Below, piece by piece: positions 28,108 through 36,503 of a stretch of DNA of 49,699 nucleotides. Origin of the DNA: Ramlibacter sp. GTDB taxonomy: Bacteria > Pseudomonadota > Gammaproteobacteria > Burkholderiales > Burkholderiaceae_C. Where the stretch lies: NCBI RefSeq assembly GCF_029866045.1, contig NZ_JARXAB010000068.1:1-49699 (forward strand). Direction: 5' to 3'. A model generated the notes under the pieces. That model was not told the DNA's origin, searched no databases, and was given only the letters and a program-made list of their open reading frames with translations. Made by a program: the position numbers and the translations under genes. The number at the start of each line of letters is the position of its first letter. Positions within the stretch are counted from its first letter, which is position 1.

Positions 28108-28116
28108 CCGGGCGAC

Positions 28117-28446
28117 TTACCTGTAACTGCTAGCTCTTGTGGTGACACTCGCCGTCGTCGCAGGGTTTTCCGAAGCGGCGCAGCGCGCGCAGATGCAGGC
28201 GCGTCGCTGGGCCTCAGGCGGCACCCGCGCCAGCAGCTCGGCGCTGAAGTCCACTTGCGTGCACCAGCAAGGCGGCTGGGGCTGGCCGGTGGCGCGCGCG
28301 GTCTCCATGGCGCAGGTGTTGGGCCCGCCGCACAAGGGACAGCGCGTGGGGTCGACCGTGGCAGGGAGCGTGCCCTGCGCGTCACCGGTGCCCGACGACG
28401 CCGCAGGGGCGCCCGGTTCTGCGTCACGCATGTCGCTGCCCACCAC
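28117..28446 (-). CDS. Cysteine-rich CWC family protein
   Basis: A 109-residue protein with eight cysteines in the pattern of the CWC family: CPLCGGPNTC, then the name-giving PPCWCTQVDF, then ACICARCA. The cysteines probably bind metal; the biological role of the family is not known. The start is taken at GTG 28446 because GGGAGAGG on the minus strand (28451-28458) is spaced four bases from it; ATG 28431 is an alternative. It begins 12 bases after malate synthase G on the same strand, so the two are probably co-transcribed. Confidence 0.75.
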   Translation of the reverse strand: MVGSDMRDAEPGAPAASSGTGDAQGTLPATVDPTRCPLCGGPNTCAMETARATGQPQPPCWCTQVDFSAELLARVPPEAQRRACICARCAASENPATTASVTTRASSYR

Positions 28447-28458
28447 GACGCCTCTCCC

Positions 28459-30654
28459 TCAGGCCCTCGCCTTGGCCTTTTGGCGCCAGGCGTGCAGCAG
28501 CGGCTCGGTGTAGCCCGAGGGCTGGGCTTCGCCCTTGAACACCAGGTCCAGCGCGGCGCGGTAGGCGTAGCTGGTGTCCCAGTTGCCGGCCATGGGCTTG
28601 TACAACGGGTCGCCGGCGTTTTGCTGGTCGACCACGCGGGCCATGCGGCGGAAGGTTTCATTCACCTGCGCCGAGGTCACCACGCCATGACGCAGCCAGT
28701 TGGCCACATGCTGGCTGGAAATGCGCAGGGTGGCGCGGTCTTCCATCAGGCCCACGTTGTGGATGTCGGGCACCTTGGAGCAGCCTACGCCCTGGTCGAC
28801 CCAGCGCACCACATAGCCCAGGATGCCCTGGAGGTTGTTGTCCAACTCCTGCTGGCGGTCGGCGGCGCTCCAGTCGGCCTTGGTCACCACTGGCACCTGC
28901 AAGAGGCCCGCGAGGAGCTCATCTCGGGCGCTGTCGATCGAGGTCTTGGCCAATTGCTTTTGCACCGCGAACACGTCGACCTGGTGGTAGTGCATGGCGT
29001 GCAGCGTGGCGGCTGTGGGCGAGGGCACCCAGGCGGTGTTGGCGCCAGCCAGCGGGTGACCGATCTTTTGCTGCAGCATCGCGGCCATCAGGTCGGGCAT
29101 GGCCCACATGCCCTTGCCGATTTGCGCACGGCCCGACAGGCCCATGGACAGGCCGGTGATGACGTTGCTCTTTTCGTAGGCCTGGATCCAGGCGCTGGAC
29201 TTCATATCGCCCTTGCGCATCATCGGGCCGGCGCGCATGGCGGTGTGCATCTCGTCGCCGGTGCGGTCAAGGAAGCCGGTGTTGATGAAGGCTACGCGCG
29301 CCTTGGCGGCGGCAATGCAGGCCTGCAGGTTCACGCTGGTGCGGCGCTCCTCGTCCATGATGCCGAGCTTGACGGTGTTGGCCTTGAGGCCCAGCAGCTT
29401 TTCGACGCGGCCGAACAGCTCGTTGGCAAAGCCCACTTCCTCTGGGCCGTGCATCTTGGGCTTGACGATGTAGACCGAGCCCTTGCGCGAGTTGCGCAGG
29501 CCGTCTTTGCCGTGGCCTTGCAGGTCGTGCAGTGCGATGGTGGTGGTGATGACCGCGTCCAGGATCCCCTCAGGAATTTCCTGGCCCTGGCCCCAGAGGA
29601 TGGCCGGGTTGGTCATGAGGTGACCCACGTTGCGCACGAACAGCAGCGAGCGGCCATGCAGGCGCACCTGGCCCTTGCCCGAGGGCGCGGTGTAGAGGCG
29701 GTCGGGGTTGAGGCCGCGGGTGAAGGTGCGACCGTCCTTGGTGACCTGCTCGGTCAGCGTGCCCTTGAGGATGCCCAGCCAGTTGCCATAGGCCAGCAGC
29801 TTGTCCTCGGCGTCTACCGCAGCGATGGAGTCTTCCAGGTCCAAGATGGTGGACAGGGCGGATTCGACCACCAGGTCGGCGACGCCAGCCGGGTCGGTCT
29901 TGCCGATCGGGTGCTGGGTGTCGATGCGGATGTCCAGGTGCAGGCCGTGGTGAGCCAGCAGCACAGAGGAGGGCGCGGCAGCGTCACCCTGGAAGCCCAC
30001 GAATTGTTTTTTGTCGGCCAGGCCAGTGGTGGCGCCACCCTGGAGCGTGACCACCAGCTTGCCGTCCTTCACCGCGTAGCGGGTGGAGTCGATATGCGAG
30101 CCCTTCTTCAGGGGGGCGGTGCGATCGAGCACATAGCGTGCGTACTCGATCACCTTGGCGCCGCGCACCGGGTTGTAGCCCTTGCCCTTCTCGGCGCCAC
30201 CGGCCTCGGCAATGACATCGGTGCCATAGAGCGCGTCGTACAGCGAACCCCAGCGGGCGTTGGCGGCATTGAGCGCGTAGCGGGCGTTGAGGATAGGCAC
30301 CACCAGCTGCGGGCCGGCCTGGGTGGCCAGTTCGGCGTCGACGTTGGCAGTGGTGGCCTTCACGCCCTTCGGCGGCTTGACCAGGTAGCCGGTCTTCTTG
30401 AGGAAGGCGCGGTAGGCCTTCATGTTCTTGATCGGGCCAGGATTGGCGGTGTGCCAGGCGTCCATTTCGGACTGGATGCGGTCCCGCTTGGCCAGCAGGG
30501 CAGCATTCTTGGGCGCCAGGTCGCGCACCAGGGCGTCAAAGCCCTTCCAGAAGGCGTTGCGGGCCACGCCAGTGCCGGGCAGCACCTGTTCGTCGATGAA
30601 GCGGGCGAGGGCGGCGTCCACCTGGAGGCCGTGGAGGGTGGTTCGAGCGGTCAT
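28459..30654 (-). CDS. glcB: Malate synthase G
   Basis: Condenses glyoxylate with acetyl-CoA to malate, used in growth on glycolate or two-carbon compounds. The 731-residue length is that of the monomeric G form, not the 530-residue A form. Conserved stretches: [127 protein letters not shown] and the C-terminal [20 protein letters not shown]. It is divergent from a LysR regulator across an AT-rich promoter region. Confidence 0.97.
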   Translation of the reverse strand: MTARTTLHGLQVDAALARFIDEQVLPGTGVARNAFWKGFDALVRDLAPKNAALLAKRDRIQSEMDAWHTANPGPIKNMKAYRAFLKKTGYLVKPPKGVKATTANVDAELATQAGPQLVVPILNARYALNAANARWGSLYDALYGTDVIAEAGGAEKGKGYNPVRGAKVIEYARYVLDRTAPLKKGSHIDSTRYAVKDGKLVVTLQGGATTGLADKKQFVGFQGDAAAPSSVLLAHHGLHLDIRIDTQHPIGKTDPAGVADLVVESALSTILDLEDSIAAVDAEDKLLAYGNWLGILKGTLTEQVTKDGRTFTRGLNPDRLYTAPSGKGQVRLHGRSLLFVRNVGHLMTNPAILWGQGQEIPEGILDAVITTTIALHDLQGHGKDGLRNSRKGSVYIVKPKMHGPEEVGFANELFGRVEKLLGLKANTVKLGIMDEERRTSVNLQACIAAAKARVAFINTGFLDRTGDEMHTAMRAGPMMRKGDMKSSAWIQAYEKSNVITGLSMGLSGRAQIGKGMWAMPDLMAAMLQQKIGHPLAGANTAWVPSPTAATLHAMHYHQVDVFAVQKQLAKTSIDSARDELLAGLLQVPVVTKADWSAADRQQELDNNLQGILGYVVRWVDQGVGCSKVPDIHNVGLMEDRATLRISSQHVANWLRHGVVTSAQVNETFRRMARVVDQQNAGDPLYKPMAGNWDTSYAYRAALDLVFKGEAQPSGYTEPLLHAWRQKAKARA

Positions 30655-30715
30655 GCGGGAGTCCTTGGATATGGGAAGAGGGGGGCCCGGCGTGGCGGGC
30701 TATGGCCTGACTGTA

Positions 30716-30728
30716 TTTGATACTCAAA
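30716..30728. promoter_or_regulatory. LysR-type T-N11-A operator candidate (distal)
   Basis: TTTGATACTCAAA is a 13-base inverted repeat (TTTGA/TCAAA) that fits the T-N11-A rule for LysR regulators. It lies 62 bases upstream of the glcB start on the minus strand and 76 bases before the LysR ATG, in the AT-rich gap between them. Confidence 0.5.
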
Positions 30729-30753
30729 CGCTCATTAAGGAATCGATTGGCAA

Positions 30754-30768
30754 TTTATCTTTGATAAA
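30754..30768. promoter_or_regulatory. LysR-type operator candidate (proximal)
   Basis: TTTATC-TTT-GATAAA is a perfect 6-3-6 inverted repeat, also containing T-N11-A. It shares TTTGATA with the distal site 44 bases away. It lies 36 bases before the LysR gene, well placed for autorepression. A TTGGCA at 30747-30752 may be a -35 element overlapping it. Confidence 0.5.
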
Positions 30769-30803
30769 AATGAACATAATCAAAGTGAAGATGACCTCTC
30801 TCC

Positions 30804-31718
30804 ATGGACAAGTTCAAGCAGCTCGAATCCTTCGCCCTGGTGGCCACCCGCGGTAGCCTCACCGCCGCGGCCCGGGCCGAGGGCGTGGCCCCGGCCATCA
30901 TGAGCCGGCGGATGGACGCGCTGGAGGCGCGCCTGGGTGTCAAGCTGCTGGTGCGCACCACGCGCCGCCTCGCCCTGACGCACGAGGGCAGCGCCTTTCT
31001 CGAGGATTGCCAGCGCCTGTTGGCCGACCTGGCCAACGCCGAGGCCGGGGTGAGCGCCGGCGGCCTGCAGGCCAGCGGCCACCTTCGCATCACCGCCCCG
31101 GCGGGCTTTGGTCGCCGGCATGTGGCGCCGCTGGTGCCGGACTTCCTGGCGCGGCATCCGGAGGTGACGCTCTCCCTCAACCTGAGCGACCGGGTGGTGG
31201 ACCTGGCGGCTGAGGGCTTCGACTGCGGCGTTCGGGTGGGCGACCTGCCCGACTCCTCCCTGGTCAGCGTGCGTCTGGCCGACAACCGGCGCCTGTGTGT
31301 GGCCACGCCGGATTACCTGCGCCGTCACGGCATCCCCCTGCACCCGGGCGACCTGGTCCGTTTCGACTGCCTGACCCTCTCCAGCGAGGCCTCCCAGACG
31401 CGGGGCTGGGCTTTCACCGTGGATGGCCAGGTCGAGTACCTGCGCCCTGGCGGACGGGTGGACTGCTCGGACGGTCAGGTGCTGCATGACTGGTGCCTGC
31501 GCGGCCTGGGGCTGGCCTGGCGCAGCACCTGGGAGGTAGAGGCCGACATTGCCGCCGGCCGGCTGGTGGAGGTGCTGGGCAACTTCGCCGCCCCGCCCAA
31601 TGGCATCCACGCCATGCTGCCTCAGCGCAAGCACCTGCCGCTGCGCCTGCGCCTGTGGATCGACCACCTGCGGCGGCATTTCGCCCATCCCGCCTTCTCG
31701 TCCCGGGCCCTGGCCTGA
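30804..31718 (+). CDS. LysR-family transcriptional regulator
   Basis: A 304-residue regulator. The N-terminal winged helix is clear: FKQLESFALVATRGSLTAAA, then EGVAPAIMSRRMDALEARLG and LLVRTTRRLALTHEGSAF. From about residue 90 a substrate-binding-like effector domain follows (GHLRITAPAGFGRRHVAPLV, LSDRVVDLAAEGFDCGVRVG). Divergent position and two palindromes in the shared promoter suggest it controls glcB and itself. The effector could be glycolate or glyoxylate, by inference only. Confidence 0.92.
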   Translation: MDKFKQLESFALVATRGSLTAAARAEGVAPAIMSRRMDALEARLGVKLLVRTTRRLALTHEGSAFLEDCQRLLADLANAEAGVSAGGLQASGHLRITAPAGFGRRHVAPLVPDFLARHPEVTLSLNLSDRVVDLAAEGFDCGVRVGDLPDSSLVSVRLADNRRLCVATPDYLRRHGIPLHPGDLVRFDCLTLSSEASQTRGWAFTVDGQVEYLRPGGRVDCSDGQVLHDWCLRGLGLAWRSTWEVEADIAAGRLVEVLGNFAAPPNGIHAMLPQRKHLPLRLRLWIDHLRRHFAHPAFSSRALA

Positions 31719-31781
31719 CCCGCCCGCAGCGCCCGCGCGACGCCGCCGCCGGAGCAGGACGGGTTTTCCCACCCCCGCCCG

Positions 31782-31787
31782 TAGAAT
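31782..31787 (+). promoter_or_regulatory. -10 element of argS, leaderless message
   Basis: TAGAAT six bases before the argS ATG at 31794, placing the expected transcription start on or next to the start codon. No Shine-Dalgarno is present between them and no good -35 is evident. Confidence 0.4.
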
Positions 31788-31793
31788 CGCCCG

Positions 31794-33467
31794 ATGCTTC
31801 TCGTCACCCAAGAATTGCTCGGCGCTCTGGCGTCCGAGTTGGAAAATCTTCAGCCCGGATCGGGCAGCAAAGCGGCTTTTGAATCGCCCAAGGCCGCTGC
31901 CCACGGCGACCTCGCCTGCACCGCCGCCATGCAACTGGCCAAGGCACTCAAGCGCAACCCCCGCGAGGTGGCGGAATCGCTCAAGACCGCCCTCTTGGCC
32001 ACCCCGGCCTATGCCCGATGGGTCGACGCCCTCGAAATTGCCGGCCCGGGCTTCATCAACATCCGCCTCAAGCCCGCGGCCAAGCAGCAGGTGGTGGCCG
32101 AAGTGCTGGCCGCAGGTGCCTGCTTCGGACAGCAGGCCCCCAATGGCCGTCGGGTGCTGGTGGAGTTCGTCTCGGCCAACCCCACCGGCCCGCTGCACGT
32201 GGGCCACGGCCGCCAGGCTGCGCTGGGCGACGCGATCTGCAACCTCTACGCCAGCCAGGGCTGGAATGTGCACCGCGAGTTCTATTACAACGACGCCGGC
32301 GTGCAGATTGAGACGCTGGCCAACTCGACCCAGCTGCGCGCCAAGGGCGTCAAGCCTGGCGACGCCGGCTGGCCCGAGGCGGCCTACAACGGCGACTACA
32401 TCGCCGACATCGCTGCCGACTTCCTGGCCAGCAAAACCGTGAAGGCCGACGACCGCGAATTCACCGGCTCCGGTGACGTGGCCGACCTGGACGGCATCCG
32501 CCAGTTCGCCGTCGCCTACCTGCGTCATGAGCAGGACCTGGACCTGCAGGCCTTCGAGGTGAAGTTCGACCAGTACTACCTGGAGTCCAGCCTGTACACC
32601 AGCGGCAAGGTGGCCGACGCGGTGGCCCGCTTACAGGCCGCGGGCAAGACCTACGAGCAAGACGGCGCGCTTTGGCTCAAGTCCACCGACTACGGCGACG
32701 ACAAGGACCGCGTGATGCGCAAGTCCGACGGCGGCTACACCTACTTCGTGCCCGACGTCGCGTATCACATCACCAAGTGGGAGCGGGGCTTCACCAAGGT
32801 GGTCAACATCCAGGGCACCGACCACCACGGCACGATTGCCCGGGTGCGCGCTGGCCTGCAGGCCGCTGGTGTGGGCATTCCCGAGGGCTACCCCGACTAC
32901 GTGCTCCACACCATGGTGCGGGTGATGCGCGGCGGCCAGGAGGTGAAGATCTCCAAGCGCGCCGGCAGCTATGTGACCCTGCGTGATTTGATCGAGTGGA
33001 CCAGCAAGGACGCGGTGCGCTTTTTCTTGCTCTCGCGCAAGCCCGACACCGAGTACGTGTTCGACGTTGATCTGGCTTTGGCGCAGAACAACGACAACCC
33101 GGTCTATTACGTGCAGTACGCCCACGCGCGCATCTGCTCGGTGCTGGCGGCCTGGGGCGGTGACCTGGGCTCACTTCAGGGTGTCGACCTGTCCCCGCTC
33201 GAGGGCGCCGCTGCCCAGTCCCTGATGCTGGTGCTGGCCCGTTACCCGGCCATGCTCACTGCGGCGGCCGAAGACTTTGCGCCGCATGACGTCTCGTTCT
33301 ACCTGCGCGAGCTGGCCGCGGCGTACCACAGCTACTACGACAGCGAGCGCATCCTGGTCGACGACCAAAAAGTCCGTACGGCCCGGCTGGCGCTGGTCGC
33401 GGCCTGCGCCCAGGTATTGCACAATGGTTTGAAGATGCTGGGCGTGAGTGCTCCGCAGAAAATGTGA
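31794..33467 (+). CDS. argS: Arginyl-tRNA synthetase
   Basis: Charges tRNA-Arg. The 557-residue class I enzyme shows the N-terminal Add1 domain, the HIGH region in [40 protein letters not shown], the KMSKS-like [15 protein letters not shown], and the anticodon-binding C-terminal domain ([32 protein letters not shown]). The start at ATG 31794 fits the family N-terminus. It is followed closely by the SPOR protein. Confidence 0.97.
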   Translation: MLLVTQELLGALASELENLQPGSGSKAAFESPKAAAHGDLACTAAMQLAKALKRNPREVAESLKTALLATPAYARWVDALEIAGPGFINIRLKPAAKQQVVAEVLAAGACFGQQAPNGRRVLVEFVSANPTGPLHVGHGRQAALGDAICNLYASQGWNVHREFYYNDAGVQIETLANSTQLRAKGVKPGDAGWPEAAYNGDYIADIAADFLASKTVKADDREFTGSGDVADLDGIRQFAVAYLRHEQDLDLQAFEVKFDQYYLESSLYTSGKVADAVARLQAAGKTYEQDGALWLKSTDYGDDKDRVMRKSDGGYTYFVPDVAYHITKWERGFTKVVNIQGTDHHGTIARVRAGLQAAGVGIPEGYPDYVLHTMVRVMRGGQEVKISKRAGSYVTLRDLIEWTSKDAVRFFLLSRKPDTEYVFDVDLALAQNNDNPVYYVQYAHARICSVLAAWGGDLGSLQGVDLSPLEGAAAQSLMLVLARYPAMLTAAAEDFAPHDVSFYLRELAAAYHSYYDSERILVDDQKVRTARLALVAACAQVLHNGLKMLGVSAPQKM

Positions 33468-33478
33468 GAGGCAGCCAG

Positions 33479-34240
33479 ATGAATCACGCGCCGAGGCCAG
33501 GGCCGAAGCACAAGCAGCGCGGTACCACCTTGCTGGGGCTGGTCGTCGGCCTGGTGCTGGGCCTCGGTGTTGCGCTGGCGGTGGCGGTCTACGTCACCAA
33601 GGTGCCTATGCCCTTCACCAACAAGAACCAGGCCCGCACACCCGAGCAAGACGCGGCTGAATTGCGCAAGAACCAGAACTGGGACCCGAACGCGTTGCTT
33701 CAGGGCAAGCCCAAGGCCGCAGCCAGTGCCGCCAGCGCCGCCGGTGCTGTCCCCGCGCCGGAGCCCGCACCTGCCGCGCCGGCGTCCTCGCCGGTACCTG
33801 CGCCTGTGCCTGTGCCTGTGCCCGCTGCTCCGGTTCAGGGCTCTGCCGGGCCGTCTGCCACCGCGGCCCCGGCCCAGGGCCTGACTCCGTCGCCGAGCTA
33901 TCCCGCTGCGCCCAATCCGCCCGCCGTCTTCGCCCCTGGCGCGGCCGTGCCGTCAGCGGCCTCACCGGCGTCACGCGCCTCGGCTGTTGTCGTCTCCTCT
34001 GACCCTTTCCAGTACTTTGTGCAGGCCGGCGCATTCCGCAGCCCGCAAGAGGCCGAGGCCCAGCGCGCCAAGCTTTCCCTGCTGGGCCTGGAGGCGCGTG
34101 TCAGCGAGCGAGAGCAGTCTGGCCGCACCGTCTATCGCGTTCGCATCGGCCCCTTCGATCGCAAAGAGGACGCTGATCGCAGCAAGGCCAGGCTCGATGC
34201 CAGCGGCACCGAAGCCGCACTGGTGCGGGTTCCGCGTTAA
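33479..34240 (+). CDS. SPOR-domain membrane protein (FtsN-like)
   Basis: A 253-residue bitopic protein. A basic cytoplasmic start (RPGPKHKQRG) is followed by one membrane helix (LLGLVVGLVLGLGVALAVAV). Then come a juxtamembrane KVPMPFTNKNQ, a long Pro/Ala/Val-rich periplasmic linker, and a C-terminal SPOR domain (from about residue 178: YFVQAGAFRSPQEAEAQRAK, YRVRIGPFDRKEDADRSKAR) that in the family binds denuded septal peptidoglycan. GAGAGG at 33466-33471 supports ATG 33479. Position between argS and dsbA is common in Burkholderiales. FtsN function is likely but not proven. Confidence 0.87.
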   Translation: MNHAPRPGPKHKQRGTTLLGLVVGLVLGLGVALAVAVYVTKVPMPFTNKNQARTPEQDAAELRKNQNWDPNALLQGKPKAAASAASAAGAVPAPEPAPAAPASSPVPAPVPVPVPAAPVQGSAGPSATAAPAQGLTPSPSYPAAPNPPAVFAPGAAVPSAASPASRASAVVVSSDPFQYFVQAGAFRSPQEAEAQRAKLSLLGLEARVSEREQSGRTVYRVRIGPFDRKEDADRSKARLDASGTEAALVRVPR

Positions 34241-34315
34241 CTGCCTGAGCCGTCGCCGAGATCTCGCGGGTCAGCAACCGAGTCTGATCGCCCCTCCATT
34301 TCGCAGGAATTCGCC

Positions 34316-34954
34316 ATGCAACGACGTGTCTTTCATGCCGGCCTTCTGGTGGGCGGCGCCCTCGCCCTCGCAGGCCCGCTGCGCGCCCAGCGCCCTCCCC
34401 AGGAGGGCCAGGACTTCCGGCGCCTTGCCAAGCCGGCGCCAGTCGATGCGCCGACCGGCAAGATCGAGGTGGTTGAGTTCTTCTGGTACTCCTGCCCCCA
34501 TTGCAACGCCTTTGAGCCGCTGCTGGAGGCCTGGTCGCGCCGGATGCCTCGCGACATGGTGCTGCGGCGCGTGCCGGTGGCCTTCCGGCCCGATTTCGAG
34601 CCGCAGCAACGCCTGTTCTTTGTGCTCGAGACCCTCGGCCGTCTCGACCTGCACATGAAGGTGTTTCAGGCGATCCACCAGGACCGCCAGCCCTTGGGCA
34701 GCGAAGAGGCCATCCTGGCCTGGGCTCAGACGCAGGGCTTGCCGCGGGCCAAGGTGCAGGCGGCTTACCAGTCCTTTGGCGTGACCACCCGCATTCGGCG
34801 GGCGCAGTTGCTGCAGGACGCCTATGAGGTCGAGGGCGTCCCGGCCCTGGGCGTAGCCGGTCGCTTCTACACCGACGGCGAAATGGCCGGCGACATGGCC
34901 CGGGCGGTCCAGGTCGCCGACAGCCTGGTGGCGCGAGTTCGCCAGGGCCGCTGA
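34316..34954 (+). CDS. dsbA: Thiol:disulfide interchange protein DsbA
   Basis: Periplasmic oxidase that forms disulfide bonds in exported proteins. The 212-residue protein has a signal peptide (MQRRVFHAGLLVGGALALAG, cleavage after LRA near 24). The thioredoxin-fold active site CPHC lies at residues 60-63 in EFFWYSCPHCNAFEPLLEAW, with the cis-Pro loop EGVPALGV. Partner DsbB is outside the window. Confidence 0.94.
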   Translation: MQRRVFHAGLLVGGALALAGPLRAQRPPQEGQDFRRLAKPAPVDAPTGKIEVVEFFWYSCPHCNAFEPLLEAWSRRMPRDMVLRRVPVAFRPDFEPQQRLFFVLETLGRLDLHMKVFQAIHQDRQPLGSEEAILAWAQTQGLPRAKVQAAYQSFGVTTRIRRAQLLQDAYEVEGVPALGVAGRFYTDGEMAGDMARAVQVADSLVARVRQGR

Positions 34955-35022
34955 GCGCCCAGCGGCGCAGGGACAACACCTGCGCCGCACGTTTTTGCTG
35001 CCCTGCACCGCTGTCCGGTGGC

Positions 35023-35028
35023 TACAAT
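35023..35028 (+). promoter_or_regulatory. -10 element of the lptA promoter
   Basis: CTACAAT with hexamer TACAAT, 38 bases before the lptA ATG. A TTGCTG at 34995-35000 is 22 bases upstream, too far for a standard -35. It suggests lptA-lptB-rpoN has its own promoter separate from dsbA. Confidence 0.4.
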
Positions 35029-35065
35029 CCCGGCAGAGTCTTCAAACAGCAAGATTCATGCCCTT

Positions 35066-35707
35066 ATGACCTATCGCTTCCTGACGATCCTCCTCGCCGC
35101 CAGTGTTCTGGCAGTGACCCCGTGGGCGTATGCCGAAAAGGCTGACCGCGACAAGCCGATGAACGTCGAGGCTGACGACCTGCGCCACGACGACCTCAAA
35201 CAAACCAGCGTCTTTACCGGCAAGGTGGTGGCCACCAAGGGCAGCATCGTGATCCGCGGCGCCCGCCTCGAGGTGCGCCAGGATCCCGAAGGTTTCCAGC
35301 ACGGCCTGATCACCGCCGAGCCCGGCAAGCGCGCTTTCTGGCGTCAAAAGCGGGAGGGCGCCGACGACTACCTCGAGGGCGAGGCCGAGACCATCGACTA
35401 CGACGGCAAGGGCGACCGGGTCAAGTTCATCGGCCGCGCCGAGATGCGTCGCTACCGCGGCACCACTCTGGCCGACGAGACCCAGGGCAGCCTGATCACT
35501 TACGAGAACACCACCGACGTCTTCACCGTGAACGGCGCCCCGCTGGGGCAACGTGCCCCAGGCGCGGTCCCGGGCGCAGGTGGTCGGGTCCGCGCAGTGC
35601 TGGCGCCCCGAGTCTCCTCCCCGGGCGCGACCTCCGCTCCCGCGGGAGCTGCATCCGCTCCGGCGCCGCTACGCGCCAGCCCTGGCCTGGCCGGGGAGCG
35701 CAAGTGA
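35066..35707 (+). CDS. lptA: Lipopolysaccharide transport periplasmic protein LptA
   Basis: Forms the periplasmic bridge that carries LPS to the outer membrane. From ATG 35066 the protein has 213 residues: signal peptide [20 protein letters not shown] ending in AYA, then the OstA-type beta-jellyroll ([89 protein letters not shown]). The last 55 residues are a Pro/Ala-rich low-complexity tail. It overlaps lptB or precedes it by 11 bases. The usual upstream lptC is not here. Confidence 0.93.
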   Translation: MTYRFLTILLAASVLAVTPWAYAEKADRDKPMNVEADDLRHDDLKQTSVFTGKVVATKGSIVIRGARLEVRQDPEGFQHGLITAEPGKRAFWRQKREGADDYLEGEAETIDYDGKGDRVKFIGRAEMRRYRGTTLADETQGSLITYENTTDVFTVNGAPLGQRAPGAVPGAGGRVRAVLAPRVSSPGATSAPAGAASAPAPLRASPGLAGERK

Positions 35708-35718
35708 ACGAGGCCGTC

Positions 35719-36495
35719 ATGGCCGACCCTGCTGCGGCTGCGCCGCCTCCCGCTGCCAGTCGCCTGGTCGCCAGCCACCTCGCCAAGAGTTACGGCAGCC
35801 GCAAGGTCGTCGAGGATGTGTCCTTGGTCGTCGCCAAGGGCGAAGTGGTGGGCCTGCTGGGGCCCAATGGCGCGGGCAAGACCACCTCGTTCTACATGAT
35901 CGTGGGCTTGGTGCGGGCCGATGCGGGAGAGATCAGCATTGACGGCCAGGCGGTGGAGCGTATGCCCATGCATCGCCGCTCGCAGCTGGGCCTGTCCTAC
36001 CTGCCGCAAGAGGCCTCGATCTTTCGCAAGCTCAACGTCGAGGACAACGTCCGCGCCGTGCTCGAGCTCCAGCGCGATGAGAGCGGCCGTCCGCTCAAGC
36101 CAGCCGCCATCGAGCAGCGCCTGACATCCTTGCTCGAAGACCTTCGCGTCGAGCACCTGCGTGCCTCGCCGGCGATGGCCCTCTCCGGCGGCGAGCGCCG
36201 GCGGGTGGAGATCGCCCGGGCGCTGGCCACCAACCCGCGCTTCATCCTTCTTGACGAGCCCTTTGCCGGCATCGACCCCATCGCGGTGATCGAGATTCAA
36301 CGCATCATCGGCTTTCTTAAGTCGCGCGGCATCGGCGTGCTGATCACCGACCACAACGTGCGCGAGACCTTGGGCATCTGCGACCACGCCTACATCATCA
36401 GCGACGGCCATGTGCTCGCCCAGGGCACGCCGGATGAAATCGTCAACAACGCAGATGTGCGCCGGGTCTACCTCGGCGAGCATTTCCGGATGTAG
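35719..36495 (+). CDS. lptB: LPS export ABC transporter ATP-binding protein LptB
   Basis: Cytoplasmic ATPase that powers LPS extraction with LptFG. The 258-residue protein has Walker [18 protein letters not shown], the Q-loop region [20 protein letters not shown], signature [15 protein letters not shown] and Walker [17 protein letters not shown]. The C-terminal part has the family's [23 protein letters not shown] 35719 has a GAGG at 35709-35712; GTG 35704, overlapping the lptA stop, is an alternative that adds five residues. Confidence 0.96.
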   Translation: MADPAAAAPPPAASRLVASHLAKSYGSRKVVEDVSLVVAKGEVVGLLGPNGAGKTTSFYMIVGLVRADAGEISIDGQAVERMPMHRRSQLGLSYLPQEASIFRKLNVEDNVRAVLELQRDESGRPLKPAAIEQRLTSLLEDLRVEHLRASPAMALSGGERRRVEIARALATNPRFILLDEPFAGIDPIAVIEIQRIIGFLKSRGIGVLITDHNVRETLGICDHAYIISDGHVLAQGTPDEIVNNADVRRVYLGEHFRM

Positions 36496-36503
36496 GAGGG
36501 CTG

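Noticed and set aside
28255-30720. 821-codon plus-strand open frame over malate synthase G
   Set aside because: Antisense shadow of an intact glcB; no recognisable domain.
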